Shown here: positions 1-12,470 of the stretch, one piece after another
How the letters are laid out: each line of letters opens with the position of its first letter
Position numbering within the stretch: the first letter of the stretch is position 1
Source of the DNA: Cervus elaphus
Lineage: Eukaryota; Chordata; Mammalia; Artiodactyla; Cervidae
Direction: 5' to 3'
DNA length: 64,000 bases
Assembly (NCBI RefSeq): GCF_910594005.1
Contig: NC_057826.1
Location: forward strand, 78,101,163-78,165,162
The notes under the pieces: generated by a model
What the model saw: only the letters and a program-made list of their open reading frames with translations
What the model was told of the DNA's origin: nothing
Database searches by the model: none
Program-made: the position numbers and the translations under genes

Positions 1-571
1 CAAGTCCACTGCCGACTCAGGCTTCTCACCACCTGCCTAATACAACAGATGGGCCTTCTTTATGAGGCTCCAGAGACCCAGAATGTCCACATCCTGTGGT
101 TCCTGTAACCCCTGACACCTCACGTTTGAGTTCCTTTTCTAATTAGAAAACCAAAGCTGCTGGCTTTGGGCCAGTTCACAACGGATGTGGGGCACAACAG
201 CCAACTACCCAGGAAGCATCCCCCAGGGCAGGAGGGATGAGGAGCAGATGAGAATCTGCTTCTCAGAAATTCCCATACTTCTGATCCCATCTGACACCTG
301 CCCAAAGAGAGCTGGGCGACTCACTCCGGAGCATTTTCAGGGATGCTTACTGTTGGGAACTGAGAAACCTGAGTTACAGCTAAGTTTAAAAGACTAAGAG
401 CTAAAGGAATTATTGGAAAACAAATATTATAACTTTATATGTACTTTAGTCATATCTATTAATACCAACCTCTCCAAAACTTGGACAGAATGCCTTCCTA
501 AATCATTGACTTTGCCCATCTCACTCTCTGAATCAATGAGGTGATCACACACAGGACAGGCTTTCAAAACC

Positions 572-1270
572 ATGAGCAGCCAGACCTTTCCTTTCTCCAC
601 AGGCAGGACAGTGGAGCTGGGGATGGATTCTGCTCATGAGAATGTTATTGCTAGTTTGGGTCAGCACTTACAAAATGTCCTTGTTCTGCAACTGTCTGTA
701 AGAGATCGTACCTTGACTTTCCCTAAGTCCACAGAGTTCTTTCAGTACATTTGTAACCCAAGAATGTGGTCCCTTCTGTATACTGCCTACTTGGTAAAAC
801 TAAAGGAAATAGAAACTGCAGGGAAAATGTACAAGGAAAGACACAAATACATCAGTACCAAGAAAAATACTGATACGGACTCAGAGTATTTATAACTTAA
901 ATTGATATTAAATTTATTTCCCCCCGAAATATAAAGGTCAGTATTAGAATGTATATTTTCTTAGTGTCTTTGAAAGAAAATATGAGCATTCAAAGAGTAC
1001 AGAATTTCTAAACCCTGCAGTTTCCATCCGCCCCCCCCCCAAAAAAAAGTGTTTCACTGTGGCTGGAATAATTCTTGGCAGTAGCTAAGGGAGGCTGCCA
1101 GCTGCCGACCCTCTGCAAAATTAAAGTAGGTCATCTATGGCTTCTTATTTTCTTGTTTCTAGGCCATTTCCTTGCACCCTCCTCCCCACCACATCCCTCA
1201 TATGCTTTTATTCTATTCCCATCAAAACTTGATGTTAAGAAATGACTTGAAACAAATTCACACTAATTTA
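572..1270. other. Non-coding part of duplication copy A
   Basis: An open frame at 572-895 gives 107 residues with no recognisable domain. Its counterpart near 20,680-20,990 is not kept as the same open frame, so I read it as chance. A poly-C/poly-A run lies at about 1,030-1,048. No receptor segment, RNA gene or clear mobile element is seen. Confidence 0.6.
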
Positions 1271-1289
1271 GTGAACAATGAATATAGTT

Positions 1290-1585
1290 GAAGGCTTCAG
1301 GTTTTCTGAAGTGGAGTGGGAGGGAGGGAATATCGTACTTAATGCATTTAATAGAGATAATAGCCATGAGTTAAAGACTAAAGCAACCTGCCTAACATAA
1401 TGCAGCAATAAAATAATAGAAGTTTCCAAAAAAAGACTAAAGCAACCAGGGAAGAATTTTTCAAGGCTTTGGACACGGCCCAAAATAAAAGATGAAAGTT
1501 TGTTCTCTCTTGTTAGGAGACTTGTTGTGGCTCAGACAAGGAGAGTCTGGAATCTCCAAGTAGGCACTTCTTATGTTCAGGAGGA
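1290..1585 (+). repeat. Inverted repeat, left arm
   Basis: About 300 bases that recur in reverse complement at roughly 1,918-2,210. Shared landmarks include the runs around 'gcaaccagggaagaat' and 'agaggagaacaaactttc'-like sequence, and the 'ttcaggaggaagacca' end. Copy B at 21,340-21,910 has this segment only once and in this orientation, so the left arm is the ancestral one. Confidence 0.85.
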
Positions 1586-1917
1586 AGACCAGAATTGCGA
1601 CCAATAAAGAAATAAAATTTAAATGTGTGTCATTTAACTTAATAACAGGGATGGCTTTGCACAGTTGACATTTTTCAGCCGTGAAAGAAATATCCTTATC
1701 AGAGAGTGAGTTCAGTTAGATGACTACACTGGGCAGACTATCTCCTTGGTTGGGAGCTAGAGCTCAGTGACCTGACCTCCAACCTCCCTAAAATCCATTG
1801 CAGTATCCATGTCAGAAAAACTCAACTAACACCAAAATGCAACTACAGTTACTATTTAAAGCATTTAAATTTGTAATATGTATACATAAGGAACAGATAC
1901 TACACTTAGTATCACAA

Positions 1918-2210
1918 GTCTGGTCTTCCTCCTGAACATAAGAAGTGCCTTCTCGGAGACTCCAGACTCTCCTTGTCTGATCCACAACAAGTCACCTAAC
2001 AAGAGAGAACAAACTTTCATCTTTTATTTTGGGCTGTGTCCAAAGCCTTGACAAATTCTTCCCTGGTTGCTTCAGTCTTTTTTTTTTGGCAACATCTATT
2101 ATTTTATTTCAACATTATGTTAGGCAGGTTGCTTTAGTCTTAAACTCATGGCTATCACCTCTATTAAACACATTAAATACACTATTCCCTTCCCTCCCAC
2201 TCCACCATTG
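1918..2210 (-). repeat. Inverted repeat, right arm
   Basis: Reverse complement of 1,290-1,585 with scattered substitutions. It is separated from the left arm by about 330 bases and is followed directly by a BovB fragment. It has no counterpart in copy B, so it arose after the large duplication or was lost from copy B. Confidence 0.85.
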
Positions 2211-2211
2211 C

Positions 2212-3482
2212 ACTCATCTCACATGCTAGCAAATTAATGCTCAAAATTCTCCAAGCCAGTTTTCAATAGTATGTGAACCATGAACTTCCAGATATTCAAG
2301 CTGGATTTTAAAAAGGCAGAGGAACCAGAGATCAAATTGTCAGCATCCAATGGATCATCAAAAAAGCAAGAGAATTCCAGAAAAACATCTATTTCTGTTT
2401 TACTGATTACACCAAAACCTTTGACTGTGTAGATCACAGCAAACTGTGGAAAATTCTTCAAGAAATGGGAATACCAGACCACCTTATCTGCCTCCTGAGA
2501 AATCTGTATGCAGGTCAAGGAGCAACAGTTAGAACCGTACATGGAACAACAGACTGGTTCCAAACTAGGGAAGGAGTACATCAAGGCTGTATATTGTTAT
2601 TCTGCTTATTTAACTTATATGCAGAGTACATCATGAGAAATGCTGGGCTGGATGAAGCTCAAGATGGAATCAACATTGCCAGGAGAAATATCAATAACAT
2701 CAGATATGCAGGTAATACCACCCTCATGGCAGAAAGTGAAGAGGAACTAAAGAGCCTCTTGATGAAAGTGAAAGAGGAGAATGAAAAAGCTGGCTTAAAA
2801 CTCAACATTCAAAAAACTAAGATCATGGCATCCAGTCCCATCACTTAATGGCAAATAGATAGGAAAACAGTGGAAATAGTGGCAGACTTTAATTTGGGGG
2901 CTCCAAAATCACTGCAGATGGTGACTGCAATCATGAAATTAAAAGACACTTGCTCCTTGGAAGAAAAGCTATAACCAACCTAGACAGCATATTAAAAAGC
3001 AGAGACATTTCTTTGCCAACAAAGGTCTGTATAGTCAAAGCTATGGTTTTTCCAGTAGTCATGTATGGATGTGAGAGTTGGACTATAAAGAAAGCTGAGC
3101 ACCAAAGAATTGATGCTTTTGAACTGTAGTGTTGAAGAAGACTCTTGAGAGTCCCTTGGACTGCAAGGAGATCCAACCAATCCATCCTAAAGGAAATCAG
3201 TCCTGAATGTTCATTGGAAGGACTGATATTGAAGATGAAACTCCAATACTTTGGCCACCTGATGCGAAGAGCTGACTCATTTGAAAAGACCCTGATGCTG
3301 GGAAGGATTAAAGGCAGGAGGAGAAGGGGACAACAGAGGATGAGATGGTTGGATGGCATCACCGACTCAATGGACATGAGTTTGAACAAGCTCTGGGAGA
3401 TGGTGAAGGACAGGGAATCCTGGAGTCCTGCAGTCCATGGGCTCGCAAAGAGTTGGACATGACTGAGTGACTGAACTGAACT
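2212..3482 (+). mobile_element. BovB (RTE-class LINE) fragment
   Basis: 5'-truncated BovB in sense orientation. The frame at 2,465-2,848 reads a reverse-transcriptase stretch (GIPDHLICLLRNLYAGQ, then HQGC, then a decayed RYAGNT where an active element has YADDT). Later frames give the RTE C-terminal region ([17 protein letters not shown]). The end shows the BovB 3' tail with repeated 'ctgaactgaa'. Frames are broken by stops and indels, so it is inactive. Confidence 0.92.
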
Positions 3483-3524
3483 GAAATGATATATAAGGAA
3501 AACTTTACATATATCCATAAAACT

Positions 3525-3547
3525 ACACACACACACACACACACACA
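3525..3547. repeat. (AC)n microsatellite
   Basis: About eleven and a half uninterrupted AC units just after the BovB tail. Likely length-polymorphic. Confidence 0.95.
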
Positions 3548-4060
3548 TATATAAAATCTGAAGTAAGTCCCCACTTTACCTCAATTAGATTTAGAAGAAA
3601 GGTTTTAGCCAAATTGAATATATAAATATATTACAGTTTTAGATGAAGTGGTCAAATTCTACCACTTTTTTATTGGCCACACCATGCTTCATGTGGAATC
3701 TCAGTTCCCTTATCAGGGATCAAGCTAGTGACTAGTTTGTAACGTTCTTTTCTGGCATAGCAAACTGGATGCATTCAGTTACAGGAAGAAGAAATGCAAC
3801 TAGCTTGAAGTTTCTCACTAAAGGAAAAGCATGCAGAAAAAAAATATTCCAAGCGCCCCCCCCCCCAAAAACGTCCCATTGCAAAGCTGCAATGGGAATA
3901 TGAAACTTTACAAAGAATAGATTTTTCTGCCATCATCTTATCTTAGTGATTGATCTTAGCCTCATCAAATCATTATGTCTATCCTGACATGATGCCATGC
4001 ACAGGACACAATTTCCCTTCCACACAATTTCCCTTATTCCAGCCAAAAATAAACAAATAG

Positions 4061-4320
4061 GACTTCCCTGGTGGTACAGTGGATAAGAATCTGCCTGCCA
4101 ATGCCGGGGCACCAGTTCGATCCCTGGTCCAGGAAGATTCCTCATATCACAGAGCAACTAAGCCTACATCCCACAACTATTGAGCCCACATTCTAGAGCC
4201 TGCAGTCTGCAACAAGAGAAGCCCCTGCTCAATGCAACTAGAGAAACTCCAAGCATCAGTGAAGACCCAGCACAGACAAAAGTAAAATAAATAATTAATT
4301 AATTTAAAAATAAATAAATA
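4061..4320 (+). mobile_element. CHR-type tRNA-Glu SINE
   Basis: Begins with the tRNA-derived head 'gacttccctggtggtacag' and B-box-like 'ggttcgatccctgg'-type sequence ('agttcgatccctggtcc' here), continues with 'gcaactaagcc' and ends in an A-rich tail of 'aaataaataaata' type. Copy B near 26,000 reads straight through this site, so the insertion is private to copy A. Confidence 0.88.
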
Positions 4321-5529
4321 TGCAAAGCCTAATCCAACCATTAGTCCTAGCAGGAGACAAGCTAGCTAGAAGAACAAGTTCAAGGATTCCACAAAGAAAG
4401 AACTAAACAAATCCAGAAGGTGAAATATTCTACGGGACAGTAGGCCCAGCCCCTTCAATAATCAATCTGATGAAAGAAAACACAAGGACGGTGGAAGGAA
4501 AGCTGTGGAATGAAAACTATTACAGGCCAAAGAAACTTCAAGGATTTAACAGCCAAATTAAATGCAGAATATTTGACTGAACTCATTTCTAAAAATCATC
4601 TATACAAGACATGTGGGAAAGAACTAAGAAATCTGACCATTGACTGGATATGAAAAGATTTTAGGGAATTGTTAACTTTGGTAGATGGAAAGAGGTATTA
4701 GGTTTCTGCAGAAAAATATTTTTATTTTCAAAAACTGCATGCTGAAGTTTTTAAAAGGAATTGTCGTGATATTTGTAATTTATTTTTAAATACTTGAACA
4801 AAATAAATAGCAAGCATGGCAACATCAATTACTGGAAGTAGGTGATGAGTCTAAAAATATTGATTCTATTCACTTCATTTTTTAATACTTCAAAAGCTTT
4901 ATTTAAAAAAAATGCCTTTAATGTTTTCATTTCTAAGTGGCCAAGAAGTCTGCAGCAAGTTTAAACATTACAAAAGTGAAATACAATGTTTCTTGAAAAT
5001 TTGCGTATATTTTTAAGAATACTTCTCTGCTCAAAGAAACCCTGGATCTCTAGGTGTTTAGATAAATTGAAACTGTATATTCATGTGACAAATTTCTAAG
5101 ATAAAAATGGACTCTGTCACTGACTACACAGGTAAAATTAAAGAGAAAACTGACAGTGATGATCTTACACTTTTGGGAGTATTCTTATTTAAGAAATAGG
5201 CATAAGTGCTGTACCTTAAAATCATGGCCTTTCTAGATCTGAGAGAATGATGAGAGCTCATAATCCAATCATTCACTTGTGTGGACGCGGGGCAGTGCCA
5301 GATGTCCACAGATGTACCAATGACTCCAGTCGGTGGATTGCCAACCTCACTTCTCATTCAGCAGGGTGGGCATAGCAGAGAAGGTAGGAGAAGGTTTTGA
5401 CAAAAGCCAAAGTGTGTTGGGGGCCCCTGACTGAGAGGAACTTGACAAGGTTTATCCAATCTTGGACCTTCATACAGGTCTCAGTTCAAAACCCTGGCCT
5501 CTTTCATTTTTTTCTTTTTTATTTACTAG

Positions 5530-6515
5530 ACCGCCTTACCTGCCTCCTGAGACACCTGTATGCAAGGTCAAGAAGCAACAGTTAGAACTGGATATGGAAC
5601 AATGGGCTGGTTGCAAATTGGGAAAGGAGTACATCAAGGCTGTATATTGTCACCCTGCTTATTTAACTTATATGCAGAGTACATCATGTGAAATGTCAGG
5701 CTGGATAAAGCACAAGATGGAATCAAGATTGCCAAAAGAAAATCAATAATCTCAGATATGCAGATGATACCACCTTTTTGTCAGAAAGCGAAGAGGAACT
5801 AAGCCTCTTGATGAAAGTGAAAGAGGAGAGTGAAAAAGCTGGTTTAAAGCTCAGCTTTCAAAAAACTAAAATCATGGCATCCAGTCCCATCACCTCATGG
5901 CAAATAGATGCAGAAACAATGGAAACAGTGACAGACTTTATTTTCTTGGGCTCCAAAATCACTGCAGATGACTGCAGCCATGAAATTAAAAGATGCTTGC
6001 TCTTTGAAGAAAAGCTATGACAAACCTATACAGCATATTTTAAATTAGAGACATTACTTTGCCGACAAAGGTCTGTCTAGTCAAAGCTATGGTTTTTCCA
6101 GTAATCATGCTTGGATGTGATAGTGGGACCAAAAATAAGGCTGAGCACTGAAGGACTGATGCTTTTGAAATGCATTGTTGGAGAAGCCTCTTGAGAGTCC
6201 CTTGGACTGCAAGGAGATCAAACCAGTCAATCCTAAAGGAAATCAATCCTAAAAATTCATCAGAAGGACTGATGCTGAAGCTGAATTTCCAATACTTTGG
6301 CCACCTGATGCAAAGAACTGACTCATCAGAAGAGACCCTGATACTGAGAAAGATTGAGGGCAAGATGAGAAGAGGATGACAGAGGAGGAAATGGTTGGAT
6401 AGCATCACTGACTCAATGGACAAGAGTTTGAGCAAGCTCTGGGAGATGGTGAAGGACAGGGAAGCCTGGAGTGCTGCAGTCGTGGGGTCGCAAAGAGTTG
6501 TACACAACTGAGGAC
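5530..6515 (+). mobile_element. BovB fragment nested in L1
   Basis: Sense BovB 3' portion with broken frames (VKEESEKAGLKLSFQKTKI at 5,778-6,020, then PWTARRSNQ at 6,170-6,379). It interrupts the A/T-rich 3' end of the surrounding antisense L1. Confidence 0.88.
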
Positions 6516-6598
6516 TGAACAACAAAATTTTTTAATTGAAGGACAATAGCTTTACAGCATTTTGTTGATTTCTGCCGTACAGCAACATGAATCAGCCA

Positions 6599-6705
6599 TC
6601 AGTTCAGTTCACTCGCTCAGTCGTGTCCGATTCCTTGCGACCCCATGAATCGCAGCATGCCAGGCCTCCCTGTCCATCACCAGCTCCCGGGGTTTACAGC
6701 CATAG
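6599..6705 (-). mobile_element. BovB 3'-end/Bov-SINE fragment inside L1
   Basis: Starts 'cagttcagttcactcgctc' and reads the standard antisense BovB 3' end ('tccgattccttgcgacccc', 'tgtccatcaccagctcc'). It sits within the L1 at matching 'cagccat' bases on both sides (about 6,592 and 6,697), suggesting a short target-site duplication. Confidence 0.75.
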
Positions 6706-8159
6706 GTATACATATATCCCCCCTCCTTTTGAACCTCCTCCCTCCCATCTCCCTCCCCATCCCACCCCTCTAGATTGTCACAGAGCCCCTGTTTGAGTTC
6801 CCTGAGTCATATAGCACATTCCCAATGGCTGTCTATTTTACATATGCTAACGTAAGTTCCCATGTTACTCTCTCCATACGTTTCACCCTCTCCTTCCTCC
6901 CCCCGCCCCGTGTCCATAAGTCTGTTCTCTATGTCTGTGTCTCCACTGCTGCCCTGCAAATGATTTCATTGGTACCATCTTTCTAGATTCCATATATTTG
7001 CCTTAGTATATGATATTAATCTTTCTCTTTCTGGGCTCTAGGTTCATTCACCTCATTAGAACTGACTCAAATGCACTCCTTTTTATGGCTGAGTAATATT
7101 CCATTGTGTATATGGACCACAGCTTCTTTATCCATTCATCTGTTGATGGACATCTAGGTTGTTTCCATGTTCTAGCTACTGTAAATAGTGCTGCAGTGAA
7201 CACTGGGGTACATGTGTCTGTTTCAATTCTTGTTTCCTCAGGGTATATGCCTAGTAGTGGGATTGTTGGGTCAAATGGTGGCTTTATTCCTAGTTTTCCA
7301 AGGAATCTCCATACTGTCTTTCATAGTAGCCATATCAATTTACATTCCCATCAACAGTGCAAGAAGGTTCCCTTTTCTACACCCTCCCCAGCATTTATTG
7401 TTCATAGACTTTTAGCTGATGGCCATTCTGACTGGTGTGAGGTGATATCTCATTATAGTCTTGATTTGTGTTTCTCTAATAATGAGCCATGTTGAGTATC
7501 TTTTCATGTGTTTGTTAGCCATCTATATGTCTTCTTTGCAGAAATATCTGTTTAGATCTTTTTCCACCTTTTGATTGGGCTGTTTGTTTTTCTGGTATTG
7601 ACTTATATGAGCTGCTGGTATATTTTGGAAATTAATCCTTTGTCAGTTGTTTCATTTGCTATTATTTTCTCCCATTCTGAGGGCTGTCTTTTCACCTTGT
7701 TTATAGTTTCCTTTGTTGTGCAAAAGCTTTTATGTTTAATTAAGTCCCATTTTTTAGTTTTTGTTTTTATTTCCATTATTCTAGGAGGTGAGTCATAGAG
7801 GATTTTACTTTGATTTATGTCATCAGGTGTTCTGCCTATGTTTTCCTCTAAGAGTTTTATAGTTTCTGGTCTTACATTTAAGTCTTTACCCACTTTGAGT
7901 TTATCTTTAGCAAGTTTTCTACTTCATTATTTCATTCTTTTAAAGCATAGATCTTCAGTTTTCCCGGCACCACTTATTGAAGAGGCTTTCTTTGTCCCAT
8001 TGCATATTTTTGCCTCCTTTGTGAAAAATAAGGTACCCATAGGTGCATGGGTTTATCTCGGGGCTTTCTATCTTGTTCCACTGGTCTATATTTCTGTTTT
8101 TGTGAAAACCCTGGCTTCTTTTAATTCCCGTCCTGTTGCTAAGTGGTTGATCCATTAAC

Positions 8160-8940
8160 CATGAAAGTCAAGTTACTCTATTCTTCCTCTTTATGGTCTT
8201 GCCAAAAGCTCGAGTCATTATCCTAACTACCTATCATTTAAGCAAGAAAATCTTATTTTTAATGGAACTGTTGAGGTTTTGCTGCAGAAATATAGGTTGG
8301 ATACTGAACATAGTGTAATCAGACTATGGGCTTCCCTCAGCCCTCCCACTGTCCCCAAAGCCCCATCATCATGGATTCAGCATCTAAGACAGAGTACCAT
8401 CAAGAACAAACCACAGGAAGATGGTATACATGTTCATCGTCCTTGACTCTAGAGATTTCAGCAAAGTAACTGGGTCCGTTTCAACATTTTGACAGAACTA
8501 GAAAGTCCCTGCTCACAATGGCTTTTGACCAATTATTCATCAATGAAAGCATATGATGCAGTTGATAGACTAATCATCAGCAAACAAGTAGAAAGTGGTG
8601 AAGCTGTAGAGAAAGACTGGATTGACCATTGAAATTGCAGCTTCAGCACAACAAACAGCGTAGATTAGGATGGTGGTTCTCAAAGGATAGTCCACAGACA
8701 TCTAGGGGCCCATCTCTGAACCTCTTCAGAGAGTTCATGAAGTCAGAACTATTTTCATAATTATATGAAAACAGTATTTGCCTTTTTCTTTGTGTTGACA
8801 TTTTAACCGATACTGCAAAAGCAATGGTGGGTAAAACTGCTGGTCCCTTGGTGTACTTATGGCAGAGGCCTCGATTCTGTATTAATGATCACTGTATCCT
8901 ATATTTGCAAGGGGAAAAAAGCCAGTTTCACTTAAGATAC
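8160..8940. other. Duplication copy A, no gene seen
   Basis: Aligns with 28,170-28,730 in copy B. Neither copy holds a V exon, a J core or a paired RSS. No known element is evident. Confidence 0.55.
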
Positions 8941-8947
8941 TTATTGA

Positions 8948-9312
8948 CTATATTAGTTGGCTAGGGCTGCTATAACAAATTTCCACAGACTTTTGGCTTA
9001 AACAGGAGAAACTTATTTTCTCAAATTCTGAAACTAGAAATCCAAGATCATGCTGCCTCGGAGCTAATATCACTTGAGCCCTCTCTCTTTGACTTGTAGA
9101 TGGTGTCTCCTTTCTTTGTGTGACCAGATTTCCTCTTCTCATAGGGACAGCAGTCAGAATGGATGAGGTCCACCCTAAACCAATACAAATGGCCCCATTT
9201 TAACTTAATTATTTAATAGCCATATCTCCAAGTACATTATCATCCTCTGATACTGAAGGATAGGACTTTAACATATGGATTTGAGAAGACCACTCAGTCC
9301 ATAACCCTGAAA
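8948..9312. repeat. Ancient mammalian interspersed repeat
   Basis: Carries the widespread pattern 'ggctgctataacaaatttcc'-like start, a 'gaaacttattttctca' middle and a 'cagtccataac' end. The same element lies at about 28,735-29,135 in copy B, so it predates the duplication. I do not assign a family name. Confidence 0.6.
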
Positions 9313-9776
9313 GAGTAGTAAAACCATTAATTTTATTAAGTCTCAACTCTTGAGTTTGTGTCTTTTTTAGTATTCTGTGTGACAAAAACAGAAGTACCCA
9401 TAAAGCACTTCTGCTACAACCCAAATTATTATATTATCTCAAAGGAAAGTCTTCATGCAATCATTTGCATTGCAAACTGAACTAGCTACTTTTTCCATGA
9501 AACACCATTTTGCTTGAAAAAAGATGTATTTAGACTCGAGTTGCTGTCAGACATTTTTTTAATGAAGGAACTGAGTATGTCACAATAAGAAAAACAACAG
9601 ATCCTTGTTGCTAATGGTAAAAAGCTAATCTTTCAGGCAAAAACTAGGGTTTAGGGAAACTTGTTACTGCCCATCATGAACTGTATGGATCTCCAGTATT
9701 TAAATACTGTTCTGATTTAAAGATATTGGTAGTCATATTATCTATTGTGACATTTTTGATATCATATAATGAGATA

Positions 9777-9984
9777 GGGGCTTCCCTAATAGCTCAGTTG
9801 GTAAAAAATCCGCCCGCAATGTGGGAGACCCTGGGTTGATTACTGAGTCAGGAAGATCCACTGCAGAAAGGATAAGCTACCCACTCCAGTATTCTGGCCT
9901 GAAAAATTCCATGGACTGTATAGTCTATGTGGTCACAGAGAGTCAGACACGACTGAGTGACTTTCTCTTTCACTTTTCACTTTC
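9777..9984 (+). mobile_element. Bov-tA SINE, private to copy A
   Basis: tRNA-Glu-derived head ('cttccctaatagctcagttg') followed by the BovB-derived body and tail ('gtcagacacgactgagtgac'). It is flanked by the direct repeat 'aatgagata' at 9,768-9,776 and 9,985-9,993. Copy B at about 29,950 has the empty site. Confidence 0.93.
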
Positions 9985-9999
9985 AATGAGATATATCAA

Positions 10000-11090
10000 C
10001 ATGAGTAAGTTGTCTAAGTCAGTGATCCAATCATTTCCCAAAGACCAACAGGCAGTGTAACAAAACCATGCATGGGTGAAATTTCCATTCAAACTCCAAG
10101 CTAGACCAATGGAGCTTAATGGAAAGAATATCAGAAATCCATTAACACAGTTTCTGATTTTACATTACAACTAACCTACCTTTTTCTACAACATATCTGT
10201 ATAAGATCAGATTTTTCTGGTAAATTGAACCAAACCATTGAATTGCAATAGATAGAACACATGAGCAGATATAAGAATCTGCCTGTCTTCTACTAAGCCA
10301 GCTCTTCCTTGATGGATCACTAAAAAACTGTGATCAAATATCCCCATTAACCTCCTTCCTTTGGTCTACTTTCTCTAATGTTTTCTGCCTTTTCCTCCAT
10401 GTACATGGTTTGAATATTTTTTTAATACACTGATTTTTTTAAATACACTACAGTTTGTCTATAACCCTCAAAGAGTACATGTTGATATCAGGAGCAGAGG
10501 TGGAGATCAACAAACAAGTTCATCATCCACAATCCTAAATTTTCTAAGATGGAGAATGCCCCCATCTGATCCCAATTCCACACAGAGATGAATGAGACAA
10601 GTCCTTCTTTCAAGGGCTTTACCTAATAAAGACCATAGGGATGAGATTTGAGAGAGATAATAAGGATAAGTATGGAATGCCATGAAAATTCAGGGCAAGT
10701 GGGTGCATCTAAACCAGTCCAGTCTCAAGTAGTCGTTTAGGACTGACCAGGAGGTCAACAGCTATGCTAAGCTCAAATCATAATCCATTGGATCAAAGAA
10801 GCTGGGTAAAGGACCAAAATGGGGAACAGAAGGGGGAAAGGGCATTTCAGGCAAAATCACGGGGCAAAGGCAAAGAATTATGAAAGACCATGGAGCCTTC
10901 AGGAAACAAACAATTTGACACAGTTGAGTCTAAGGAAGCAAGTGGGAAAGTACAAGATGTAAACCTAGGAAGAGAGGCAAAACCCTGGGTTCCAGACTTT
11001 CTTATCTGGGAGTAACGGGGAGCCATCAAAATTTTAGCATGTAATTTCATAGGTCATTCCCTCTCTATTTAGCATCTGTATTAAATAGAA
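10000..11090. other. Duplication copy A, no gene seen
   Basis: Aligns with about 29,970-32,300 in copy B, allowing for a Bov-tA inserted there. No open frame with recognisable domains and no RSS pair were found. Confidence 0.55.
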
Positions 11091-11097
11091 ATTTATA

Positions 11098-11370
11098 CTA
11101 TGAACATTCATTTGAAGGATTGATGCTAAGGCTAAAGCTCCAATACTTTGGCCTCCTGATGGGAAGACCTGACTCACTGGAAAACACTCTGATGCTGGAA
11201 AAGATTGAAGGCAGGAGGAGAAGATGACAGAGGATGAGATGGTTGGATGGTATCACTGAATCACTGGACATGAGTTGGAGCAAACCCCGGAAGATAGTGA
11301 AGGACAGGGAAGCCTGGTGTGCTGCAGTCCATGGTGTCACAAAGAGTTGGACACGAATTAACAAAACAAC
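11098..11370 (+). mobile_element. BovB 3' fragment
   Basis: Sense BovB 3' end, from the 'cattcatttgaaggattga' region to the 'gagttggacacga' tail. Part of a roughly 2.8 kb insert (11,090-13,870) that copy B lacks. Confidence 0.9.
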
Positions 11371-11385
11371 AACTGTCTGTTATCA

Positions 11386-12297
11386 GTTCAGTTCAGTTCA
11401 GTCACTCAGTAGTGTCTGACTCTTTGCTACACCATGGACTGCAGCACACCAGGCATCCCTGTCCATCACCAACTCCTGGAGTTTACTCAAACTCATGTCC
11501 ATTGAGTCGGTGATGCCATCCAACCATCTCATCCTCTGTTGTCCCCTTCTTCTCCTGACTTCAATCTTTCCCAGCATCAGGGTCTTTTCAAATGAGTCAG
11601 CTCTTCGCATCAGGTGGCCAAAGTATTGGAGTTTCATCTTCAACATCAGTCCTTCCAATGAACATTCAGGACTGATTTCCTTTAGGATGGGCTGGTTGGA
11701 TCTCCTTGCAGTCCAAGGGACTCTCAAGAGTCTTCTCCAACACCACAGTTCAAAAGCATCAATTCTTTGGTGCTCAGCTTTCTTTATAGTCCAACTCTCA
11801 CATCCATACATGATTCTTGGAAAAACTATAGCCTTAACTAGATGGACCTTTGTTGGCAAAGAAATGTCTCTGCTTTTTAATATGCTGTCTAGGTTGGTCA
11901 TAACTTTTCTTTCAAGGAGTAAGCGTCTTTTAATTTCACAGCTGCAATCACCATCTGCAGTGATTTTGGAGCCCCAAAAAAATAAAGTCTACCATTGTTT
12001 CCACTATTTCCCCATCTATTTGCCATGAAGTGATGGGACCAGATGCCATGATCTTTGTTTTCTGAGTGTTGAGCTTTTAGCCAACTTCTTCAGTCTCCTC
12101 TTTCACTTTCATCAAGAGGCTCTTTAGTTCTTCTTCATTTCTGCCATAAGGGTGGTGTCATCTGCATAACGGAGGTTATTGATAATTCTCCCGGTAATCT
12201 TGATTCCAGCTTGTGCTTCATCCAGCCCAGCATTTCTCATGATGTACTCTGCATATAAGTTAAATAAGCAGGGTGACAATATACAGCCTTGACAGCA
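11386..12297 (-). mobile_element. BovB fragment, antisense
   Basis: Starts with the tandem 'cagtt' BovB 3' end and runs into the reverse-transcriptase domain. The minus frame at 11,398-11,901 gives a long BovB C-terminal peptide ([20 protein letters not shown] and [20 protein letters not shown]). The frame ending at 12,124 contains RYADDTTLMA, the RT active-site motif. Head-to-head with the previous fragment. Confidence 0.93.
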
Positions 12298-12470
12298 TTG
12301 GAGCAGCCATGAGGAGATACCCCACGTCCAGGGCACTCGAGCGGCGAACAGCCAAGAGGAGATACCCCATGTCCAAGGTCAGAGAAACCCCAGTAAGACT
12401 GTAGACACTGAAGCAGCTGTGAGGAGATACCCCACATCCAAGGACAAAGGAGAAGCCCCAGCAAGACAGT
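12298..12470. repeat. Short motif repeated three times
   Basis: 'gaggagatacccca' followed by 'cgtcca' or 'tgtccaagg' occurs near 12,312, 12,358 and 12,421, with 'gcagc(c/t)' ahead of each. Similar blocks occur with BovB in ruminant DNA as I remember, but I cannot assign a family here. Confidence 0.55.

Larger units (their letters stand above)
5488..8121 (-). mobile_element. Nested insertion: L1 holding a BovB
   Basis: An L1 3' end in antisense orientation lies between the near-identical flanks 'aaaaccctggcctcttt' (5,488-5,504) and 'aaaaccctggcttcttt' (8,105-8,121), which read as a target-site duplication. Copy B at about 28,106 has an uninterrupted version of this site. Within the L1 3' UTR a BovB fragment (about 5,530-6,515) is inserted. 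Antisense L1 ORF2 tail sequence runs from about 6,525 to 8,104; minus-strand translation at 7,603-7,893 and 7,955-8,155 gives L1 ORF2 C-terminal peptides. Confidence 0.88.

Noticed and set aside
572..895. 107-residue open frame in copy A
   Set aside because: No domain, no signal of selection, and the paralogous stretch in copy B does not keep the same frame.
1050..1065. cactgtg heptamer as a possible TRDD signal
   Set aside because: No nonamer at 12 or 23 bases on either side; the copy B counterpart (about 21,127) has lost the heptamer.
3525..3547. AC run as a CRISPR-like or regulatory array
   Set aside because: Plain dinucleotide microsatellite; no spacer-repeat structure.
4061..4140. tRNA gene from the A/B-box-like head
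   Set aside because: This is the tRNA-derived head of a SINE and lacks a foldable, intact tRNA body.
8270..8330. ggttttgct with a following catagtg as a TRDD candidate
   Set aside because: Spacing does not give a 12- and 23-RSS pair, and the copy B version near 28,290 lacks the motifs.
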